DNA of 5,793 nucleotides from Candidatus Dojkabacteria bacterium CG_4_10_14_0_2_um_filter_Dojkabacteria_WS6_41_15 (GTDB taxonomy: Bacteria; Patescibacteriota; Dojkabacteria; GCA-002793355). A program made the translations under genes and the position numbers. The stretch spans positions 1 to 5,793 of the forward strand of contig PFQB01000085.1 of the NCBI GenBank assembly GCA_002793355.1. The letters run 5' to 3'. How positions within the stretch are numbered: position 1 is the stretch's first letter; every line of letters begins with the position of its first letter. Below the pieces are notes generated by a model. It was not told where the DNA came from. It ran no database searches and worked only from the letters and a program-made list of their open reading frames with translations. Of the stretch, positions 1 to 5,793 are shown piece by piece.

Positions 1-2
1 AT

Positions 3-95
3 GTAAACCTTCTTGATGTGCTCAGTCCTTTATTGGGCTTTAACAAGACGGCAGACATAACGTGCGGTACGTCAGGTCATGTGCTGTGCAAGTAA
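3..95 (+). CDS. C-terminal end of a paralog of the large secreted protein (partial, start outside window)
   Basis: The frame is open from the left edge and closes with TAA at 93-95, giving 30 residues that begin VNLLDVLSPLLG and end in SGHVLCK. Aligned without gaps to the last 30 residues of the 1343-residue protein ending at 5713, 23 of 30 positions are identical, including the cysteine-bearing end TCGTSGHVLC. DNA identity is also visible: AAGACGGCAGA occurs at 45-55 and 5663-5673, and TGCGGTACGTCAGG at 63-76 and 5681-5694. Many synonymous third positions differ, so this is a diverged duplicate under protein-level constraint and not a recent copy. The body of the gene lies outside the window. 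Its N-terminus, length and domain content are unknown, and it could share only the C-terminal domain with its downstream relative. Confidence 0.85.
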   Translation, partial: VNLLDVLSPLLGFNKTADITCGTSGHVLCK

Positions 96-118
96 CTGTG
101 CAGTGCAAGGCTACAGAG

Positions 119-124
119 TATAAT
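119..124 (+). promoter_or_regulatory. Candidate -10 hexamer TATAAT with a poor -35
   Basis: A perfect TATAAT lies 24 bases after the upstream stop codon and 44 bases before the first ATG of the next gene. The matching -35 position (96-101, CTGTGC, 17-base spacer) fits TTGACA poorly, and there is no TG extended -10. Use of this site would give a leader of roughly 40 bases containing the palindromes at 134-153. It competes with the weaker hexamer at 161-166. Confidence 0.35.
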
Positions 125-133
125 CCGGCAGCC

Positions 134-153
134 AAGCTTTTCGCGAACCGGTT
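134..153. promoter_or_regulatory. Cluster of abutting palindromes, possible operator or hairpin
   Basis: Three perfect palindromes stand side by side: AAGCTT (134-139), TTCGCGAA (140-147) and AACCGGTT (146-153), the last two overlapping by two bases. Five T residues follow (152-156). The cluster lies between the two candidate -10 hexamers. It could be a repressor site, or with CCGG at 125-128 pairing to CCGG at 148-151 a very weak terminator for the upstream gene. The stem is only four pairs with a 19-base loop, so the terminator reading is poor. Confidence 0.2.
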
Positions 154-166
154 TTTCATGTACACT
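138..166 (+). promoter_or_regulatory. Candidate leaderless promoter for the membrane-anchored protein gene
   Basis: TACACT at 161-166 is a 4/6 match to TATAAT and is followed after five bases by the second ATG (172). The -35 position with a 17-base spacer is TTTTCG (138-143), only 3/6. The hexamer-to-ATG distance equals that of TACAAT before the ATG at 5762, which would place the transcription start at or within a base or two of the start codon. No Shine-Dalgarno-like purine run occurs in the 20 bases before the gene, which agrees with leaderless translation but does not prove it. Confidence 0.3.
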
Positions 167-168
167 AA

Positions 169-1695
169 ATGATGCGGATTGGTAAGAAGCTCTGCACAAG
201 GTTGATAGGCATTCTCGTTGTGTGTGGGCTACTGTATATAGGCTGGGGAATAACAAGAGATGCCATTAGTACATGGAACAATGTTGCGACCTGGCAGTAT
301 TCGGACAACTTGAACATTCCAGCTTTCGACACAGAGAAGTTACGGATCAGTTACGAAAATACTGACCAAACGCCGGAAGAAGTCGTTGTAACCGTAGATT
401 ATTGTTTGCTTCTTAATTCGGTGCATCCTTCGGCGGATCAGACACTCGTGCGGTGTTCACTTATTCCCTATATGCATGGAAAAGCACAAGTTTACGACCC
501 GTATCGTTGGATGCCCGAGATTGGGATTCAACTGGATTTACAGCGAGAGGTTTCTCCTCTTCCGAATAGTTTCTTGGGTGATACCCATCTAAAGTTTTCT
601 GATGTTGCATCGTCTGGGGTTCCTGTACCTGTGTCGTTGAAAATAAGGTATGTGAAGGGTTTACCGAAAAAAAGTATAGTGGCTGTATACCAGCATTATG
701 TTGACTGGAAACAGGGTAAAAAAGGCACCATACCGCCGCGGTTGAAGATGTGGGAGGTAAATAAAATACAGACCTATGCAGAATTAACGCAGCAACAGCA
801 ACTTGATTTCGTTTCAAGGTGGAAGCAGGAGAGTGTGAAAGATCTTAAGTCAATACTGAAATTGGATGATCTGGCAGGTAAAGAGGGACAAGAACTGCTC
901 GATGGTCTGGTGCTAGGGGTAGAAAATCAATCTTATGTTTGTGTGCAAGAGGAAAATAGTACGACCAGGTGCTGGGCTTCGACTAAAGGAAATGTTGCCG
1001 AGGCAAGCACGTATTTGGTGTATACATTAGCTAAAGATTACCCGATCGCACAGCGAATAAGAGCAGAAATGCATCGTAGACTAGTACCCTTTGCTGCGGA
1101 GGATAGTACGCTGCCTTATACCTGTGGGGACAAGGGACCTAGGGATGATTGTGAACGGTGGTCATATTTCCAGTCATATCAGGCGCCTCTTTGTCCTATT
1201 CGGGATATAAAAGAGGGTGCAACGAATCTAAATGTGGCATTCTATTTGCGAGCAACTTCGAATTATCGTCCGTTGAAATTTGATAAGGCCAATTTAATTA
1301 AGAAATATCAACAATATCAGAAGAATACAGCGGATAGTAACTTGCGTACCGAATTACAAGGAGACCTCGAGTTTGCTTGTCGAGCCCTACTCCGCGCTGA
1401 AACCATAGAGCCAGAAGATTTCGAATTGCTTGAACAAATATATTATTCTATCGGTTTCCGAAATATTAGTATTTGGACGACGGAAGGTCAAGATTTACGA
1501 CCAACTTCGGAAAATCTCGCGAAATTGGTTTACGATTCGTACATGTTTGCTCCATATAAGTTTCATTTTTTGCAGGATAGTGAACTATTAAGACGTTCTC
1601 AACAGTATGGATATGGGCAAAACAAAATTGAGGAAGTTGCAGGATACGCGTATAACTTAATAGCCACATGGGTTGCCGTATATGTTATCGAGTAG
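169..1695 (+). CDS. Membrane-anchored extracytoplasmic protein of unknown family, partner of the downstream large surface protein
   Basis: I do not recognise this family. The 508-residue product opens with a basic stretch (R3, K6, K7, R11) and a hydrophobic segment at about 12-28, with no cleavage site I trust. This reads as a signal anchor holding the rest outside the membrane. The body splits into a beta-rich half (about 50-175, with strand-like VVVTVDYCLLL and VPVPVSLKIRYV) and a mainly helical half (about 195-480). Eight cysteines lie outside the anchor (79, 96, 258, 268, 319, 328, 342, 404), several closely spaced, as expected for disulfides. The last 15 residues are unusually hydrophobic (YNLIATWVAVYVI) but too short for a sure membrane segment. 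The start is limited by an in-frame TAA at 166-168. Two ATGs stand at 169 and 172, neither with a ribosome binding site, and 172 fits the leaderless geometry better. The stop is TAG, and the end overlaps the next gene by 14 bases, which suggests co-expression. Function is unknown; a scaffold, anchor or export partner for its neighbour is inference only. Confidence 0.88.
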   Translation: MMRIGKKLCTRLIGILVVCGLLYIGWGITRDAISTWNNVATWQYSDNLNIPAFDTEKLRISYENTDQTPEEVVVTVDYCLLLNSVHPSADQTLVRCSLIPYMHGKAQVYDPYRWMPEIGIQLDLQREVSPLPNSFLGDTHLKFSDVASSGVPVPVSLKIRYVKGLPKKSIVAVYQHYVDWKQGKKGTIPPRLKMWEVNKIQTYAELTQQQQLDFVSRWKQESVKDLKSILKLDDLAGKEGQELLDGLVLGVENQSYVCVQEENSTTRCWASTKGNVAEASTYLVYTLAKDYPIAQRIRAEMHRRLVPFAAEDSTLPYTCGDKGPRDDCERWSYFQSYQAPLCPIRDIKEGATNLNVAFYLRATSNYRPLKFDKANLIKKYQQYQKNTADSNLRTELQGDLEFACRALLRAETIEPEDFELLEQIYYSIGFRNISIWTTEGQDLRPTSENLAKLVYDSYMFAPYKFHFLQDSELLRRSQQYGYGQNKIEEVAGYAYNLIATWVAVYVIE

Positions 1696-1804
1696 TAGAT
1701 TGAAAACGGGGCTACATAATCGACAGAAGTGGTTCGGGTTATTGCTTGTAACTGCTGTATTGCTGTCAACATTATTGTTTACAGGTATCGGTAGTATTTT
1801 CGCC
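1682..1804 (+). other. Signal peptide coding region of the large surface protein
   Basis: Residues 1-41 have a basic n-region, a leucine/valine-rich core (GLLLVTAVLLSTLLF) and small residues before A41, consistent with type I signal peptidase cleavage between A41 and N42. No cysteine lies within the first 52 residues, which rules out lipoprotein processing. The 14-base overlap with the upstream gene covers only the first codons of the n-region, where sequence constraint is low. Confidence 0.75.
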
Positions 1805-4800
1805 AATACGATTGTTATAATCCCACTAAACTTATGGTGTACGTATGTTCAGAGTACGCAGAGTTGTAATTTTAAAATCCTTACAAACATGGGCTCAACT
1901 ATGTATTTTGATGGTTGTGTTTGGCTTGATGATGACCAAGGATATGGAGTCCATCTGGATAGTTGCCATACATGTAGTAAGGTTCCGGCTGATCCTACAA
2001 CTTGTTGGAGCCTACCAATTGCACCTGCAGCGCATTATGGCTGTACAAATTCAGCATGCATTTGTAAGCCACAATGCACGTGTATTCAAAGATTGTGCCC
2101 AGTGACGGCTCCCGCCACGGGCAATATGACTAATCCAGCAGATATAAACGGAGGACAGATTCTATGTGGTGGTGCTTACGTAGAGAACTGTTACGGCAAT
2201 AGATGCGACCCAGAGGACGGCCAGAGCTGCGGTTGCACCCGAGATTGTAATCCAGTCATTAGTCATTGCCCTCCATCATATTCGAATACACCTCCGCTAT
2301 GTTCTCTGCTTCCTGCCTCTCTCACAATGATTCAAACGGACACGCCACAACAAGTTAATCTTACTGTGACCGATGCTGATTACGGGGATAATGTAAAGAT
2401 TTCTGCGATTGAATCGGTCAATTCCTGCGTAACGGTTACAACTCTTGCAGGTGGTAGCGTGTTGGGCTTGTTGGTGAAAGCAGGTTCAACGAACCCGTCG
2501 AATATTTCTCAAACAACTGCTTTGTTAGCCGATCCACGTGGACCGAACGGTGTATTTGTCAATGTTGGTGGAAGATTATTGTGCCAAGGGGATTTGAGGG
2601 TAACGGTTCGCGACGATGATTCCGATGGAACTGGTCCTGACGTTTCTAGTTCTGCGATATGCCCTATACCAGTGACTGTAGAAAAAATAACCACGCCCAG
2701 CTGTTCCTGTACGAATACTGCTTGCCCTGCAGTTACGCCTAGCAGCAAGTTCATGACTGATCCATATGGGAACTTCGGAACGTATACAACCTGTGCAAAT
2801 GCAAACGATTGCAATCCGGTTGTAGCGAATTGTCCCCAAGCGCACAGGAATAAGAAGCCATCTTGTTCAATTCTGCCATCCTCAATAGTTATGAAACGTA
2901 GCGATGCACCGTTGCAGGTCACACTTTCCGTCACAGATCAAGACTATGGTGATACGGTCCAAATCATCAGTGCAGAAACGGTCAATTATGCTGGTGATTT
3001 GAATTCCTGTGTTAGAGTTACTACGTTAGGTGGCGGCGGTGTGTTGAACTTGACTGCAAAGACTGGTTCGGATAATCCTTCGGATATTACGCAATCAACG
3101 CCGTTACTACTTGATCCACAAATTTTACACGGAGTATTCGAGAAAGTTAATGGAAAATCGCTCTGCAGTGGGTTTTTAGAAGTAAAAATACTAGATATTG
3201 ATTCAGATGACAGCGGACCAGATACCTCTGAATCATTTACTTGTCGTGTCACAATGTCCGTTGAGAATGACTATCCAGTTCTGTCCGATGTATCCATTTA
3301 TGATATGGACGCAGCGTATGATCCGGTGGTTGCTCCTGCTTTGCGAGAAAAGGGTGGAACAGGTGATCTTATTGATGGGCGTGACTATTTGATAATGGGC
3401 TCGGTAATGGCAAATACCCGTGCTTCATATTGTAACAGCGCGTTAGATTTACAGGCAACACCAATCTCGTGTCCTGACTCTAGTATTCAATATGATATGA
3501 CACCAAACCCGAATTTTAGTAGAAAAAGAAATCCGATAAAACTTGAATTTACAGTGAGTGATGCAAATGGCAGAAAAGATATACTGCAAGCGGGCTTTTG
3601 GATACAGCAGATAGATGTTAATAAAGACAATGCGGTCGTTCCCTTAGTTCAAAATGGTGATCGAAAAAGTTTTCAAGCAACATATTCTGAAAAGGAGAAC
3701 ATACAAATTGTTGCTGGAAATCAACGATGGAATTTTGTGTCCAAAGCATGTATCGGTTCCCTGTGTGGTGCCCAAGAGTTACAATTAAGTAGCAAGTTGT
3801 TATTTTCTGGCTTGGCGTTTATTCAAGAACTTGGTCCAAAAGTGAATGCAAACGGTAATATCAAAGAAGGAGTCTCCCAATGGGCAAGTGCTAAGAGTTG
3901 GTTTTATGGGGGTTTTCCTGACTGTTTGGGTACTACAATTGGATGTTTAGATAATAATACTCCACCAGAAACAAAAATTGATGCAACTTCAGATACCTTA
4001 TTGTGGTCGAACTACGAGTGGTCTGTAGCTGCTGACAGTAATCATATGCTCTGTTTTGGCAAAACATATCAAGTTCCAACAGTTATCTCTATCGGGACTG
4101 TTGCAACAACTTGCCCTCCAGCCTGTGCGGCGTGTGCGAGTCAGTTAGGTGTGCAAGAAGTTTCTGGCAATCCTAATGCACTTCGTTTTTCTTTTGGCGT
4201 CTATATTAACGACGGGAATGCACAAGGGGGAATTGGCATGAAGGACGGTGAGTATGCTCTATTCTTAAGTGCGGTAGACAAGGTCGGTGTTCCTTTGTAT
4301 AACGTTACCGGTAAAGGCGAAGAGGGATGGCTGAGAATTAATAAAAATGGCGTAGCGTGCACGGGGGTTACCTGCTCAGCTGGGCAAGATTTTGGTATTC
4401 TGTACGATTCAACACCACCATCGGCAGCGATTGAGCTGTCAATACCTACGAATACGGACGGGGAAGTGCTCGTTACCTATACATTGTCGGATGCTCTCTC
4501 AGGAGTGAGTGGCGTTTCTAATCGATATGTCGTGTCTCAACCTAACCTCTCCACGCCGCTGTCATGGGCAACGGATAGTTCTTTGCATCTTCTAGACGGA
4601 AAACTTGATTATACTTCGGCTGTAGTCCCTCCGGGGCAGACTGGCAATACAACTGTAACTGTAGGTGGAATATTTGGAAAAACAACGCTAGTTGCAGGTG
4701 GTTGCATATATGATAAGGCCGGAAACATGAGTTGCAACCGAAGCGCGCCTTTCACAGTCTTAACAGCTTGGATAAAGACCTCTTATGGTGACGTTTTTAG

Positions 4801-5713
4801 CAGCAAAGACGCGGGAATTACTCCTTTTTCTATGACGTTGCCCAGCAACACCAGTGGCAATGTTGAGGCTACTGAGAATCTCTACCTCCCTTATTGGAAA
4901 CAACAATTTACTGGACTTACTGGGGCATTACTTACTGCCTCTATTACTCACGGAATTGAAGGTGGAAATACCGCGGGAAATCTTGGCTTTCAAGGAAATT
5001 ATCGTGATGCCGAGTACTCTCCATTTAATGTGTACGGATATACACCATTGATGCCCGGCAATGAGTATGCTCGACTTCGGGCATACGCGTATTTGAATTG
5101 TGATCTTCTAAATTTAGCTACACCACCTAATTCATGCAATAAAGATGGGAGCTTGGGAGCTGCAAACTTCAATGTAATTACGCTTCCGCCTGGTAATGTT
5201 GATTGGTCAAGTAACACAGTAACTTGTACTGGTGCAAATATTGTTTTTGTTCCCTCTGGTACGCTGACCATTGGAGAAGTAAAAAAGAATGGAGTCAATT
5301 TGAGCAAAAATGGATGCCTGTTTGTACTCAACAGTGGCTCGGGTTTAAGCATTGTAGATATTGTGAATAATGGTCGTACGGGTAATGGGCCTGCAAGTGA
5401 TAGATTCGAAGCGGGAATAGTTGCTAACCAGAATGCAACTATTGTCACCGTGAAATCAAGTCAGCAAGGTACTTATACGGTCGGTGGTGTGAGCAAGCCA
5501 ACCTTCGATAATCTAAAGATAACGGGCTTTATGTTTAGTGCCAACAAGGCTCCTTCCTTATTGCGTGAAATTACGCTTACTGATGCACTGCAGTATCCTT
5601 CAGAATGGGTGTCGTACGATGCCAACCTTTTAGAAGTTTTGAGACCTTTGATAGGGCTTAATAAGACGGCAGATTTAACCTGCGGTACGTCAGGACACGT
5701 GCTTTGTCAGTAA
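1682..5713 (+). CDS. Large secreted cysteine-rich multidomain surface protein (Patescibacteria-type)
   Basis: From the ATG at 1682 this encodes 1343 residues; an in-frame TTG at 1673 would add three. I prefer ATG, though neither start has a clear ribosome binding site. Residues 1-41 form a signal peptide: basic K8, R14, K16, hydrophobic core about 17-40, likely cleavage after SIFA41. Domains in order: a Cys-rich segment (53-138); two tandem units (139-334 and 348-529) with acidic DADYGD/DQDYGD and DDDSDG/DIDSDD motifs that suggest calcium-stabilised beta-sandwiches; a region (530-905) containing a beta-type LEFTVSDANG stretch and a CPPACAAC knot at 811-818; an Ig-like domain (about 910-1027) introduced by YDSTPPSA; and a C-terminal domain (about 1029-1343) from AWIKTSYGDVFS through a strand-rich part (1180-1260) to the YPSEWVSYDANLLEVL end. 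All 53 cysteines lie after the signal peptide, so extensive disulfide bonding outside the cell is likely. No LPXTG motif, lipobox, S-layer homology repeat or C-terminal membrane helix is seen, so how it is retained is unclear. It is probably co-expressed with the overlapping upstream gene. Adhesion or a structural cell-surface role is inference; no enzyme motif was recognised. Confidence 0.9.
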   Translation: MLSSSRLKTGLHNRQKWFGLLLVTAVLLSTLLFTGIGSIFANTIVIIPLNLWCTYVQSTQSCNFKILTNMGSTMYFDGCVWLDDDQGYGVHLDSCHTCSKVPADPTTCWSLPIAPAAHYGCTNSACICKPQCTCIQRLCPVTAPATGNMTNPADINGGQILCGGAYVENCYGNRCDPEDGQSCGCTRDCNPVISHCPPSYSNTPPLCSLLPASLTMIQTDTPQQVNLTVTDADYGDNVKISAIESVNSCVTVTTLAGGSVLGLLVKAGSTNPSNISQTTALLADPRGPNGVFVNVGGRLLCQGDLRVTVRDDDSDGTGPDVSSSAICPIPVTVEKITTPSCSCTNTACPAVTPSSKFMTDPYGNFGTYTTCANANDCNPVVANCPQAHRNKKPSCSILPSSIVMKRSDAPLQVTLSVTDQDYGDTVQIISAETVNYAGDLNSCVRVTTLGGGGVLNLTAKTGSDNPSDITQSTPLLLDPQILHGVFEKVNGKSLCSGFLEVKILDIDSDDSGPDTSESFTCRVTMSVENDYPVLSDVSIYDMDAAYDPVVAPALREKGGTGDLIDGRDYLIMGSVMANTRASYCNSALDLQATPISCPDSSIQYDMTPNPNFSRKRNPIKLEFTVSDANGRKDILQAGFWIQQIDVNKDNAVVPLVQNGDRKSFQATYSEKENIQIVAGNQRWNFVSKACIGSLCGAQELQLSSKLLFSGLAFIQELGPKVNANGNIKEGVSQWASAKSWFYGGFPDCLGTTIGCLDNNTPPETKIDATSDTLLWSNYEWSVAADSNHMLCFGKTYQVPTVISIGTVATTCPPACAACASQLGVQEVSGNPNALRFSFGVYINDGNAQGGIGMKDGEYALFLSAVDKVGVPLYNVTGKGEEGWLRINKNGVACTGVTCSAGQDFGILYDSTPPSAAIELSIPTNTDGEVLVTYTLSDALSGVSGVSNRYVVSQPNLSTPLSWATDSSLHLLDGKLDYTSAVVPPGQTGNTTVTVGGIFGKTTLVAGGCIYDKAGNMSCNRSAPFTVLTAWIKTSYGDVFSSKDAGITPFSMTLPSNTSGNVEATENLYLPYWKQQFTGLTGALLTASITHGIEGGNTAGNLGFQGNYRDAEYSPFNVYGYTPLMPGNEYARLRAYAYLNCDLLNLATPPNSCNKDGSLGAANFNVITLPPGNVDWSSNTVTCTGANIVFVPSGTLTIGEVKKNGVNLSKNGCLFVLNSGSGLSIVDIVNNGRTGNGPASDRFEAGIVANQNATIVTVKSSQQGTYTVGGVSKPTFDNLKITGFMFSANKAPSLLREITLTDALQYPSEWVSYDANLLEVLRPLIGLNKTADLTCGTSGHVLCQ
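2096..2683 (+). repeat. Internal duplicated unit A of the large surface protein (residues 139-334)
   Basis: This is the first of two homologous units. It begins CPVTAPATGNMTNP and ends at VTVEK. From residue 189 on, about half of the positions match unit B without large gaps. Eight cysteines (139, 162, 189, 196, 207, 249, 301, 327) have counterparts in unit B. An insertion of about 21 residues between C162 and C189 carries four extra cysteines (170, 175, 183, 185). The acidic run at 311-316 fits a DxDxDG calcium-binding pattern. Confidence 0.85.
2723..3268 (+). repeat. Internal duplicated unit B of the large surface protein (residues 348-529)
   Basis: This is the second unit. It begins CPAVTPSSKFMTDP and ends at MSVEN. 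Its cysteines (348, 371, 377, 384, 395, 443, 495, 521) match those of unit A, with identical spacing (7, 11, 52 and 26 residues) in four of the seven intervals and 23 residues in the first. It lacks the Cys-rich insertion of unit A and has six extra residues before C443. The acidic motif is DIDSDD (505-510), replacing the glycine of DxDxDG. Confidence 0.85.
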
Positions 5714-5727
5714 TTTTGTAAGCAACG

Positions 5728-5756
5728 TCGACTATTTTTGCGTGGCAGGTTACAAT
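5728..5756 (+). promoter_or_regulatory. Predicted promoter TCGACT-N17-TACAAT, leaderless geometry
   Basis: TCGACT (5728-5733) matches TTGACA at 4/6 and TACAAT (5751-5756) matches TATAAT at 5/6, with the optimal 17-base spacer. The next ATG begins at 5762, five bases after the hexamer, where transcription itself would be expected to start. It sits in the short gap after the large gene and suggests that the downstream gene is transcribed separately. I see no convincing intrinsic terminator in the same gap. Confidence 0.5.
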
Positions 5757-5761
5757 ACACG

Positions 5762-5793
5762 ATGGTTGATCTTTCCTCTTTGAATGCGGCGCA
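5762..5793 (+). CDS. Start of a probable UvrD/PcrA-type superfamily 1 helicase (partial, runs off window)
   Basis: An ATG at 5762 opens a frame that stays open to the window end, reading MVDLSSLNAA followed by CA-, which must be Gln or His. UvrD/PcrA/Rep helicases typically start with a short variable lead and then a Q-motif region of the form LNxxQ, which contacts adenine. LNAA followed by Q would fit it exactly. Only ten full codons are visible, no Walker A motif is in range, and the match could be chance. No ribosome binding site is seen, but a -10 element five bases upstream supports a leaderless start here. If correct, it would be a DNA repair and replication helicase unrelated in function to the surface-protein genes. 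Confidence 0.42.
   Translation, partial: MVDLSSLNAA

Noticed and set aside
190..225. Possible lipoprotein signal ending at Cys19 of the 508-residue protein
   Set aside because: The residues before C19 are LVV; the -1 position needs Gly, Ala or Ser, and the cysteine falls inside the hydrophobic stretch and not at its end.
1668..1703. ATG at 1668 as an alternative start for the large gene
   Set aside because: It is out of frame with the large protein and meets a TGA after eleven codons.
4838..4858. LPSNTSG as a sortase-like motif
   Set aside because: It does not match LPXTG, lies about 290 residues before the C-terminus, and is not followed by a membrane helix and basic tail.
4999..5448. Minus-strand open frame of 149 codons inside the large gene
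   Set aside because: It lies wholly opposite a well-supported secreted-protein reading, has no recognisable protein character and no promoter or ribosome binding site of its own. Similar antisense frames at 461-817 and 2509-2934 were rejected for the same reasons.
5714..5750. Intrinsic terminator after the large gene
   Set aside because: GCAA (5722-5725) and TTGC (5738-5741) could pair, but the stem is four bases with a 12-base loop and no T-run follows. No stable hairpin is visible.

Overview
The window holds two complete plus-strand genes, the last 30 codons of a third at the left edge, and the first codons of a probable fourth at the right edge. All four run in the same direction with short gaps, so there is no gene-free stretch over 80 bases. 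The base composition is moderately AT-rich. No RNA gene, mobile element or CRISPR array is visible.

The best taxonomic guess is a Patescibacteria/CPR bacterium, inferred only from protein style. The 1343-residue protein is a secreted, cysteine-rich, multidomain surface protein. Its C-terminal third resembles a layout that recurs in that group as I recall it: an 'AWIKTSYGDVFS' entry motif, a beta-rich segment, then an ending like 'YPSEWVSYDANLLEVL'. The two genes contain no in-frame TGA across about 1850 codons, so a TGA-as-glycine code (Gracilibacteria/Absconditabacteria) is unlikely.

Layout: (1) 3-95 is the C-terminal tail of a protein whose last 30 residues match the end of the large protein at 23 of 30 positions, so the large protein has a paralog immediately upstream. 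(2) 96-171 is a short intergenic region with two candidate -10 hexamers and overlapping palindromes. (3) 169-1695 encodes a membrane-anchored extracytoplasmic protein of unrecognised family. (4) 1682-5713 encodes the large secreted protein and overlaps gene 3 by 14 bases. It contains an internal duplication of about 190 residues with eight cysteines aligned in both copies. (5) 5714-5761 holds a promoter-like element. (6) From 5762 an open frame begins MVDLSSLNAA, like the start of a UvrD/PcrA-type helicase, and runs off the window.

The two full genes probably form one expression unit: an anchored partner followed by a large disulfide-rich ectoprotein. With the upstream paralog, the locus looks like an expanded surface-protein cluster next to a housekeeping gene. 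The role of the pair (adhesion, host contact or envelope structure) cannot be settled from sequence alone.
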